Source: Aquimarina sediminis
GTDB lineage: Bacteria; Bacteroidota; Bacteroidia; Flavobacteriales; Flavobacteriaceae
Length of the DNA stretch: 64,000 nt
Assembly: GCF_002895435.1 (NCBI RefSeq)
Contig: NZ_POYJ01000013.1
Coordinates: 1 to 64,000, forward strand
Direction of reading: 5' to 3'
The notes below the pieces were generated by a model. It had not been told where the DNA came from. It did no database searches and saw only the letters and a program-made list of their open reading frames with translations. The first letter of the stretch is position 1. Every line of letters begins with the position of its first letter. Below are positions 1-7,600 of this stretch, in pieces. Both the position numbers and the translations under genes were made by a program.

Positions 1-924
1 ACGTTCGGGTTTTTTGTTGTCTAGATAAATAGCCAGGTGTCTCCCTACGGTCGGCGAGTTATTATGAGCGCACCGCCGAAAAGGCGTTTTGCCCATAAGC
101 TGCAATAAGGAGTTCCTTCGTCACGCCACAAGCTATTTTTTGTTATTCCACAAGTGCAGAAAAAAGCACTTGTTCCATACCGCTGCGACTCCCTCGCCTT
201 CGGTCGGTAGTCTTCGCTACAAACAAATAGCCTTGTTCTGTTCCTCTATCACCCGTAGCTACTCTTGCACCCAAGCCCAATAAGGATAGCCTACGGCAGT
301 TAATTAATTGGGTACAACCGCTACTACATGGGCTCCGCCGCTAAGTCGCAACCTAGCCAATTTTTTTATGGAAGTTATTATTGTTAAAGTAATGTCATAA
401 AAAATCGTCTGGCGCACAATCGCCCTACGGGACTCCTTTTGTGCGTCGGTTGCTCCCCCTTCGCTATGGCTACGCCTTTGTTTTTGCGTGCAACGCAGCT
501 TCGTTCAATCGCCACTGGGCTAGGATTAATCTTGAAGTTGAAGCACAACAACTTCAGCCGTTGCGCTCTTCAGCTTCAAGATCAATCGTTACTTACTCTT
601 GCTCAAAAAAACGATAGATTGTTAATTTATTCATAATTATCTGCACGCTTTTGTCCAGATTTTTGTACCGATTTGTCCAGTGAAAAAACACAAAGCAAAT
701 AAACTTATTAATAAACAAAAATAACTTCAAGATATTGGTAATCATGTTTTTATATTTTATATCTTTTAATAAGACGGTAATGTTAATCAATCAACATTAA
801 GTGTTTATACAAAAAACGGAATTATACAAACAGCTGAATATCCGTTGTTTGCAAAACAAATCATTGTCCTTTTTTCATAACTATAAGAATCCGAAGTTTG
901 AATCAGAAATAAACCTCATTTACT
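1..924. other. GC-rich structured non-coding region
   Basis: I see no convincing gene here; the short open frames lack family features. Bases 1-640 are clearly more GC-rich than the rest of the window and contain inverted repeats: ACAAGTGC (150-157) with GCACTTGT (166-173), CCCAAT (276-281) with ATTGGG (307-312), and CTTGAAGTTGAAG with CTTCAGCTTCAAG around 531-580. A stretch near 41-75 faintly resembles the repeat module found downstream of the Rhs tip. From about 640 the composition returns to AT-rich. It may be decayed mobile or repeat DNA; the function is unknown. Confidence 0.45.
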
Positions 925-1074
925 ATGATACATATTAAAGAAATCAAAATAAAACTTCCTAACTGGAAATGGTGGCAATATAGCATCATTATCGTGATGA
1001 TAATTTTAGCATTAACACAACCAGATAATGTCATAACTATTTTAATAGAAAGTGGAATGCGGTGGCTGATGTGA
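925..1074 (+). CDS. Possible small membrane protein (49 aa)
   Basis: This is a short ATG-started frame. The product has a basic N-terminus, an aromatic cluster (WKWWQY, residues 14-19) and one hydrophobic segment (about residues 20-32), as in a single-pass membrane peptide. No family is recognised. It stands alone between non-coding repeat blocks, and no promoter box was recognised. It could be a chance open frame. Confidence 0.25.
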   Translation: MIHIKEIKIKLPNWKWWQYSIIIVMIILALTQPDNVITILIESGMRWLM

Positions 1075-1134
1075 TAGGTCTTCCACTTTTTATTAAAATA
1101 TTAGCCTTAATGGCGATTGAATGACCCCACAACG

Positions 1135-1345
1135 GGTAATAGACCGTCGATATACTACCTACAGGCAGTAAATAATGATCAAAAGGGCGTTATCCTACGG
1201 GTTACAGGGTGTTCCAGACGACCAATAGCCCGTTAATAACGACCTATAGGGGGTGTCTGAACACCCTATCGGGGGTCTTGCTACGACCTAAAACCCGTTC
1301 GGAACTACCTAAAGGGCGTTAAAACCTCCTAAACCAGACATCTTC
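1135..1345. repeat. Degenerate ~21-24 bp tandem repeat block
   Basis: About eight diverged units follow one another, each containing a version of ACGACCTAAAGGGCGTT. Examples are GACCAATAGCCCGTT, GACCTATAGGGGGT, GACCTAAAACCCGTT and TACCTAAAGGGCGTT. The period is roughly 21-24 bp. No open frame spans the block. It lies upstream of the truncated Rhs gene. The role is unknown. Confidence 0.5.
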
Positions 1346-1440
1346 AAAATCTTCAATGGTAGCAGTAGGTGCGCGGCTATTTTATATAATTGCGTTATAG
1401 TCCCTGACTGTAAGGAAGTGCGGGTATAACTATCAATTAT

Positions 1441-1633
1441 GTAAAGATAGCTTGGGGTCATGCGGCTGGCTTTAGAAGCAGGAGTACTAATAAATACAGA
1501 ATCCTGTAATGCAGCTACAATGTAAATTATTATTTTAGCTGAGTATAAGGATAGATGATAGTAGGGACGTTCTTTTTTTTAGAGATATTGTAGATAAGGT
1601 AGCAAAAAAAGGGTACCGAAAACTTTTTTTTGG
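1441..1633 (+). repeat. ~200 bp direct repeat, copy 1
   Basis: The segment beginning TAAAGATAG and ending in a T-rich stretch recurs at 3444-3662 with many substitutions and a few indels. Shared landmarks are ATGCGGCTGG, TGTAAATTATTA and AGAGATATTGTAGAT. In this copy it joins directly onto the Rhs core reading frame at about 1635; in the other copy it joins non-Rhs debris. It therefore marks a recombination junction at the start of Rhs tips. Confidence 0.7.
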
Positions 1634-1634
1634 T

Positions 1635-1847
1635 GTATACACAGACCATTTAGGAAACGTTCGACTGTCCTACACAGACCGCGACAACAGTGGTACCATC
1701 ACCAATGATGAGATCGTAGAGGAGAATAACTACTACCCCTTTGGATTACAACAAAAAGGATACAATACTGCCATAACGGGCAGAAAACATAATTACAAAT
1801 ACAACAATACAGAGCTAGAAGAAGGACTGGGGCTTAATTGGTATGAA
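1635..1847 (+). pseudogene. Truncated Rhs core segment, in frame with the downstream tip
   Basis: Translated in the frame of the following gene, this stretch contains the Rhs/YD hallmark DHLGNVR (from about 1644), then YYPFG and a typical GLNWYEM motif before the core end. The frame is open back to a stop at 1536-1538, but upstream of 1635 it runs into the duplicated non-coding repeat and has no ATG. The bulk of an Rhs protein (usually more than 1000 residues) is missing. This is an orphan or decayed Rhs tip rather than a full secreted Rhs polymer. Confidence 0.65.
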
Positions 1848-2897
1848 ATGCCATTACGTTCCTACGATCCTACCATAGCTAGATGGAATCGTCTTGATCC
1901 TGTAACTCACTTTTCTTTATCAACCTATAATGCGTTTGATAATAACCCGATTGTCTTTGCTGATCCTAGTGGAGGGAACAGCGGGTATGCTGTATCTGAT
2001 GGTCAATATCATAATGGAAAACTCGTACTATCCGAAAGAGAGGCAGGACATCTAAGAGGTGACTATGCCTCAATGGCTTCTTCCGGACTACATGATAATA
2101 ACAGGCATGTTAATCAAAGCGAGATTACTAGCTATGGGAATAATGTTCTTGAAGCATTAGCATCATTTGGAATTCGTTCTAATTGTGATGATTGTAGAGA
2201 AGGGCAAAAAAAACTGTTTCCTGGACCTCAATTGGGAGTTGATGGTCCTTTAGGTTCAGAAACTAAATATTATCATGCAGGAGGTTTAGGAGAAGAAGCT
2301 GGGTGGTATTCTGAAAGTGATTATTTTGAATTGTTCAGAACGACCATTAGGGCTATAGGTCGAGGAAACACCTCCTTTGAAACCTTAAATAATTTTGGTT
2401 TCACAGAAGATATGCATTTAGCTATGGTAGGCTGGGCTGTGCAAGCCTATAACTATTACGGAGGAGAATCTTACCAAGAAATGGGGAATATCACCGCTAT
2501 GGATTTTGATTCTCCAATATTTATATTAGCCTCTTTAAGAACTATTGGAGCTGCATTTTTAAGAACTGGCTCTACTAGGGGTAGTATTCAACTTACAAAA
2601 GCTCGTTTTGGGCATACATTCAAAAATCATGGAGAAGACGCTACTAATTTTATAATTAACAGAGCAAAAGGTTCGGGACAAGTTCAGGGTCAGTTCTTGA
2701 ATAATCAGAAAGCAGCACAGTTTATTCTAAATAATTTGGAAAAGACAGCAAATGGCGCTGTGACTATACCTCTTCCAAAAAGATTTCCTGCACGTGTGAT
2801 AATGCCTAATGGGACTTTTAAACCCGCTACGCATATTCGTCTTGTCCCTAGCGGTAATGGAGTTAAAACCGCTTACCCATTAATTCCAGGAATATAA
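1848..2897 (+). CDS. Rhs-associated core C-terminus with polymorphic toxin tip
   Basis: Residues 1-43 are the end of an Rhs core (YDP...ARWNRLDP, then DNNPIVFADPSGG), which normally closes the encapsulating shell before the variable toxin. Residues 44-240 are a linker. Residues about 250-349 look like a small toxin domain with GHTFKNHG (H256, H261) and a terminal TAYP after basic beta-type strands, a pattern seen in BECR-fold RNase toxins (EndoU/barnase/colicin E5 group). That assignment is an inference. The first internal ATG is used as the start because no start exists further upstream in the open frame. With most of the Rhs protein missing it is probably an orphan tip. An immunity candidate begins 11 bp downstream. 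Confidence 0.65.
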   Translation: MPLRSYDPTIARWNRLDPVTHFSLSTYNAFDNNPIVFADPSGGNSGYAVSDGQYHNGKLVLSEREAGHLRGDYASMASSGLHDNNRHVNQSEITSYGNNVLEALASFGIRSNCDDCREGQKKLFPGPQLGVDGPLGSETKYYHAGGLGEEAGWYSESDYFELFRTTIRAIGRGNTSFETLNNFGFTEDMHLAMVGWAVQAYNYYGGESYQEMGNITAMDFDSPIFILASLRTIGAAFLRTGSTRGSIQLTKARFGHTFKNHGEDATNFIINRAKGSGQVQGQFLNNQKAAQFILNNLEKTANGAVTIPLPKRFPARVIMPNGTFKPATHIRLVPSGNGVKTAYPLIPGI

Positions 2898-2908
2898 ATT
2901 ATACTAAT

Positions 2909-3292
2909 ATGATTTTAAAAAAAGAAGCAATAGAGTCCATTAATAAGAAATTATCTTTGCCGTATACTGGTGTCGAACAAGATTGGGATATAGAATTAGC
3001 AGACTCTCAACGAGTAAATGAATTTGTATTTTTCTACAAGAATACAATGTTATCATTAGATGAGAAGAAAGCTTTAATGTCTCTCATATTTGCATCTTAT
3101 GATGACTTTTTAAATGAATGTGGTATTGATAAAAATGAAATTTGGACTGAAATAGTTCTTTTGGTTCAATCTAACATAAACCTTTTTAAAGAGCTACTCA
3201 ATTATTGGAGTTTGGAAGAAGAAACTTCTCCTGAGAATTATTTCAAGATTACTCCTTTAGTTCGTGATATTCCCTCGCTGCCGCAAGAGTGA
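2909..3292 (+). CDS. Putative immunity protein to the Rhs tip toxin (127 aa)
   Basis: This is a small acidic, helical, cytosolic-looking protein without signal peptide or membrane segment. Immunity genes of polymorphic toxins usually follow the toxin directly, and this one starts 11 bp after the Rhs-tip stop. No named Imm family is recognised. The last residues (about PSLPQE) are encoded by the first bases of the 3' repeat module, so the original C-terminus may have been altered when the repeat joined. The function is inferred from position only. Confidence 0.55.
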   Translation: MILKKEAIESINKKLSLPYTGVEQDWDIELADSQRVNEFVFFYKNTMLSLDEKKALMSLIFASYDDFLNECGIDKNEIWTEIVLLVQSNINLFKELLNYWSLEEETSPENYFKITPLVRDIPSLPQE

Positions 3293-3428
3293 TACTCCCG
3301 CTAGTTTCCAAAACTAGTGGCGATGATGAGTAATCGTTAAGAGTGAGATATATAGATAAGAAACAGTTACAGGCGTGAGCTTGTAGCTGTTTTTTGTTTT
3401 ATGAGGAGTATGTTTTTTGGCTACAAAA
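3272..3428 (+). repeat. Rhs-downstream repeat module, copy A
   Basis: It starts CCCTCGCTGCCGCAAGAGTG and recurs at 3957-4120. It contains a 7-bp hairpin CTAGTTT/AAACTAG, then a conserved GATGAG...AAGAGTGAGA stretch, then a terminator hairpin (3362-3391) with a T-run. In copy B the first hairpin has a different sequence but stays paired, which points to selection on structure. The immunity gene ends inside the module. Confidence 0.7.
3361..3396 (+). terminator. Terminator after the toxin/immunity pair
   Basis: AACAGTTACAGGC pairs with GCTTGTAGCTGTT (two G-U pairs) around a GTGA loop and is followed by a T-run. It lies within repeat module copy A. Confidence 0.7.
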
Positions 3429-3443
3429 AAGCTAATCCAATTG

Positions 3444-3662
3444 TTAAAGATAGTTTTGCGATGCCCTGAGCGTAGTCAAAGGGGGTATGCGGCTGGTTTT
3501 AGAAACAGGAATACTTAACAAATACAGTATTCTGTAATACAGCTATAGTGTAAATTATTACTTTAGCCATAGCAGACAGATAGATGATACTAAGGGATGT
3601 TCTTTTTTTTAGAGATATTGTAGATGAGGTGGTAAAAAAAGGTGCTGAAAACTTTTTTTTAG
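3444..3662 (+). repeat. ~200 bp direct repeat, copy 2
   Basis: This is the diverged partner of 1441-1633, sharing TAAAGATAG, TATGCGGCTGG, TGTAAATTATTA and AGAGATATTGTAGAT. Unlike copy 1 it is not followed by Rhs core sequence but by copies of a 35-bp GC-rich element, so the associated tip has been lost. Confidence 0.7.
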
Positions 3663-3748
3663 GATGAGACAACTTTTAACTCCGCTCGGGCATAGTATGT
3701 GCTAGTGCTAGTTTGCGCTGCCCCGCTCGGGCATAGTATGTGCTAGTG

Positions 3749-3836
3749 CTAGTTTGCAACTAGTACCGTGTATGAGTGAGCGGTAGGAGTAAATAAATGA
3801 TAAAATCCACAGCAGTAATGTTGTGGATTTTTTTAA
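3749..3836 (+). repeat. Rhs-downstream repeat module, short copy C with terminator
   Basis: The hairpin CTAGTT/AACTAG (3749-3763) is followed by TATGAGTGAGCGGTAGGAGT, matching the layout of modules A and B. The second hairpin here has a different stem, AAATCCACA with TTGTGGATTT (3803-3830), plus a T-run. The architecture is conserved while the stem sequences differ. Confidence 0.6.
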
Positions 3837-3846
3837 TCCATATCCC

Positions 3847-3913
3847 AGATGGAATCGTGTTGATCCTGTAACTCACTTTTCTTTATCAACCTATAATGCT
3901 TTTGATAATAACC
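3847..3913 (+). pseudogene. Rhs core remnant (67 bp copy of 1881-1947)
   Basis: The segment is nearly identical to 1881-1947 and encodes the RWNRVDPVTHFSLSTYNAF end of an Rhs core. It is cut off where the third 35-bp element begins. It shows that at least one additional Rhs tip existed here and decayed. Confidence 0.75.
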
Positions 3914-3956
3914 CCCGCTCGGGTATAGTATGTGCTAGTGCTAGTTTGCGCTGCTC

Positions 3957-4120
3957 CCCTCGCTACCGCAAGAGTGCTGCTCCCGCTAGAATTTTTCTAG
4001 TGGCGATTATGAGTGAGCGATAAGAGTGAGACATATAGATAAGAAACAGTTACAGGTGTGAGCTTGTAGCTGTTTTTTTATGTTTTATGAGGAGTATGCT
4101 TTTTTGGTTACGAAAAGAAA
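3957..4120 (+). repeat. Rhs-downstream repeat module, copy B
   Basis: This is the partner of 3272-3428. Its first hairpin is CTAGAA/TTCTAG instead of CTAGTTT/AAACTAG, with pairing preserved. The shared tail GGCGATTATGAGTGAGCGAT and the terminator hairpin follow. No gene is attached to this copy. Confidence 0.7.
4044..4079 (+). terminator. Terminator hairpin in repeat module B
   Basis: AACAGTTACAGGT pairs with AGCTTGTAGCTGTT and is followed by seven T. It is homologous to the terminator at 3361-3396. Confidence 0.6.
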
Positions 4121-4233
4121 AAAAAACAAAAACAGGACCGAAGACCACAAGTTTTTAGCAAATCGAAAAAGCTTAAATAACTTTGGGATATCAAACAAAT
4201 TAGTTTTGCACTCCTATTGCATTAATTATTCTT

Positions 4234-4241
4234 TACCTTTG
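4234..4241 (+). promoter_or_regulatory. Bacteroidota -7 box TACCTTTG before the DUF6660 gene
   Basis: This is an exact TAnnTTTG match. Its 3' edge lies only 4 nt before the GTG used as start at 4246. A TTTTG at 4204-4208 is a weak -33 candidate (spacing slightly long). If transcription starts a few bases after the box, the mRNA would be leaderless. Confidence 0.5.
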
Positions 4242-4245
4242 TAAT

Positions 4246-4557
4246 GTGAAATTTTTTGTGACCATATTATCTATTTACTTCTTGGGGCTTTCCTTTGCAC
4301 CGTGTGAAGATGCTGTAGTGAATTATGATTCTGATGCAGATCAAATCGGGCATTTTTCAGAGCAGGATAGTGATAATCATGGTGAGGATTTATGCTCTCC
4401 TTTCTGTTCTTGCCAATGTTGTCATGTGAATGTGGTAGATATTGGTCTATACCCTTATGAAATTATTTTACTTGAAATATCAAAATCACCTAATGCTCGA
4501 TTAGTTAGTTCTAAGCAAGAGGTAAATTATTCTATTCTACATCCTCCGAGGGTTTAA
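4246..4557 (+). CDS. DUF6660-type small secreted Cys-rich protein
   Basis: The product is 103 aa with an N-terminal hydrophobic export signal (about residues 2-18), an acidic/His stretch and a cysteine cluster CSPFCSCQCCHVN around residues 50-62. Proteins of this type (DUF6660) are typically encoded just before CusA/CzcA-type metal pumps in Bacteroidota, as here (82 bp upstream). The Cys/His content suggests periplasmic metal binding, which is an inference. The start is GTG; a second in-frame GTG lies at 4258, and the only nearby ATG is out of frame. It is likely cotranscribed with the pump. Confidence 0.7.
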   Translation: MKFFVTILSIYFLGLSFAPCEDAVVNYDSDADQIGHFSEQDSDNHGEDLCSPFCSCQCCHVNVVDIGLYPYEIILLEISKSPNARLVSSKQEVNYSILHPPRV

Positions 4558-4638
4558 TTCTTTTTTTTCAGGGATACCTATGCCTTTTTTGGTCCTGCCA
4601 AAGGGCAAAATGTTTTAAATTGAATTAAACTTTATTCT

Positions 4639-7600
4639 ATGATTAATAGACTTATTGAGTTTTCAATCAATAACAAATTTGTTATTGGATTGTTTACGCT
4701 TGCATTAATTGTTGCAGGAATATATAGCATCAAAAAAGTACCGGTAGATGCAGTTCCTGATATTACTAATAATCAAGTACAAATTATTACCCAGGCACCT
4801 AACCTGGGGACAGAAGATATAGAACAATTTGTTACGTATCCGGTAGAGGTCGCCGTTGCCAACTTGCCAGAAGTAACAGAGATTCGATCTATTTCTCGTT
4901 TTGGCTTATCGGTTGTCACCATTGTTTTTAGCGATGATTTAGATACGTATTTACCACGACAATTAGTAGCCGAAAAATTAAACGAAATTAAATCAAATAT
5001 TCCCAAAGGTTTTGGCGAACCTTTTATGGGACCAATCTCCACAGGATTAGGAGAAATTTATCAATATACGCTGGAGGTTACTCCGGAGTTTAAAAATGAA
5101 TATGACGCAACCCAATTACGAACTATTCAGGATTGGATTATTCGCAGGCAAATGGCAATGGTTCCGGGTGTTGTCGAAGTAAATGCCTTTGGTGGAAGCG
5201 CAAAACAATATGAGGTTTCTATTGATCCAAATGAGCTCAAGGCCATTAATTTAACTATTAATGATGTATATAAAGCTTTAGAAAATAATAACCAAAATAC
5301 CGGGGGAGCCTATATTGAAAAAAACCACCAAGCCAATTTTATTAGAGGAGAAGGTCTGGCGAGATCACTAGATGATATTAAAAATATTGTCGTTGCCAAT
5401 AGAGGAGGTGTTCCTATTCTTATTAAAGATATTGGTATTGTAAAATTTGGAAATGCTACGCGTTATGGAGCTCTAACCAAAAATGGCGAAGGTGAAGCAG
5501 TCGGAGGAATGATATTAATGCTAAAAGGAGCTAGTACAAATGCAGTTATTAAAAGTGTTACCAAGAGAATAGATGAGATCCAAAAATCATTACCAGAAGG
5601 AGTTGTTATAAAACCATTTTTGGATAGAAGTAAATTAATAGCCAGTACAACTTCTACCGTAACAAAAAACCTGGTTGAAGGCGCACTTATTGTCATTTTT
5701 ATTCTTGTATTTTTTCTGGGAAATTGGCGGGGAGGTCTGGTGGTAGCATCAACAATTCCTTTGTCATTGCTATTTGCCTTTATTTTAATGAACATTTTTG
5801 ATGTCTGGGCAAACCTTATGAGTTTGGGTGCGATTGATTTTGGGATTATAGTAGATGGAGCCGTAATCATTGTAGAAAGTACTGTATTTCTCTTGTATCA
5901 ACGAATGAAAAAAGGAGAAAGCATTACTGCCAAAACAAGAGATGAAGTAACCAAAAATGCTTCTTCAAAAATGATGAACACCGCTTTTTTTGGGCAATTT
6001 ATTATTTTGATAGTTTTCTTCCCTATCCTGGCGTTAGAGGGAGTAGAAGGCAAAATGTTTATCCCAATGGCATTGACGTTTAGTTTTGCGATGTTAGGAG
6101 CAATGATACTCTGTTTGACTTATGTGCCTATGGTTACTTCTTTATTTTTGAGAGTTCCAAAAACAGAAAAAAGGTATTGGGGAGATAGTATAGTACTCTG
6201 GTTAGAAGACAAGTATCAAAATGGATTACTAAAAGCTTTAAAAAGAGGAAAAGTAGTTATCATTTCTGCTATCATATTACTAGCCGTTTCAATAGTCGCT
6301 TTTACTAAAATGGGAGGTGAATTTATCCCCCAGCTGGATGAAGGAGACTTAGCTTTTCACGCTATTTTAAAACCAGGAAGCTCATTGTCTGAAACAATAG
6401 CAACTACTACCAGAATAGAGAAAATTGTAAAAGATGGTTTTCCTGAAGTTAAAGATGTTATTAGTAGGATAGGGGTGGCTGATGTACCAACAGATCCAAT
6501 GCCGATGGATATTGCTGATGTTTTTGTGATCTTAAAACCCATTTCTGAATGGACAAGTGCCACATCAAAAGAAGAATTGATAGACAAAATAAAAGAAAAA
6601 ATAGAGCAAATACCTGGAGTAAATTATGAATTCACGCAGCCTATAGAAATGCGATTTAATGAGCTTATTACTGGCGTACGTGAAGATATTGCAGTAAAAC
6701 TATATGGCGAAGATTTAACTATTTTGACACAAAAAGCAGAAGAAATGGGAAAGGCAATTGCCACGGTAGATGGGGTGGCAGATATGAAAGTAGAAGCTAC
6801 TTCTGGGCAACCACAAATAACGATTCAATATAATAGAAGCAAAATTGCACAATATGGCTTACAAATAAATGAGCTGAATAGCTTAATAGAAACCGCTTTT
6901 GCAGGAGGTGTTGCCGGTACTATTTTTGAAGGCGAAAAACGCTTTGATTTGGTCGTTCGTCTTAAAGAAGAATTACGCCAGGATGTAAGTAATGTAAAGA
7001 ACTTATATGTTACACTACCTAATGGCGCACAAATTCCATTAAAAGAAGTAGCAGAGATAAGTTACAAACCAGGACCAATGCAAATAAGTCGTGATAATAC
7101 AAATAGACGTGTATATGTAGGGATTAATGTAAGAGGACGGGATATTAAATCATTGGTAGAAGAAATCCAGCAAAAAATTGAAGCTAATGTAAAACTACCA
7201 TCAGGATATTATATTCGTTATGGAGGCGCTTTTGAGAATCTAGAGCGTGCTACCAGTAAACTAAAAACGGTGGTGCCAATTGCTTTGGGACTGATATTTA
7301 TTCTCATCTTTTTTGCATTAAAATCCATTAAGCAAACGTTAATGATCTATATGGCGATTCCGTTGGCAACCATTGGAGGAATTTTTTCTTTAATGCTTCG
7401 GGATATGCCTTTTAGTATCTCTGCAGGTGTTGGATTTATCGTATTATTTGGTGTGGCAGTATTAAATGGGCTTGTGTTGGTTAGTGGATTTAATGAGCTC
7501 AAAGAAGAAGGTGTTACCGATGTTAATGAGCGTATTAGAATAGGAACCAGAAGACGTATTCGTCCTATTTTATTGACAGCTTTAACCGATATGCTAGGGT

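Larger units (their letters stand above)
3682..3949 (+). repeat. 35-bp element in three copies
   Basis: CCGCTCGGGCATAGTATGTG followed by CTAGTGCTAGTTTGC occurs at 3682-3716 and 3723-3757 (41-bp spacing) and at 3915-3949 with one change. The third copy interrupts the Rhs core remnant. The element includes the left arm of the CTAGTT hairpin. The role is unknown; it may be a small repeat or recombination scar. Confidence 0.65.

Noticed and set aside
89..283. Open frame of 64 codons in the GC-rich left block
   Set aside because: It shows no protein-like composition or family feature and lies in hairpin-rich non-coding DNA.
439..636. Open frame of 65 codons
   Set aside because: It reads through long inverted repeats; composition follows the DNA structure rather than a protein.
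3823..4023. 66-codon open frame with Rhs-like start
   Set aside because: It is a chance chimera of the Rhs core remnant, the 35-bp element and repeat module B, not a gene.
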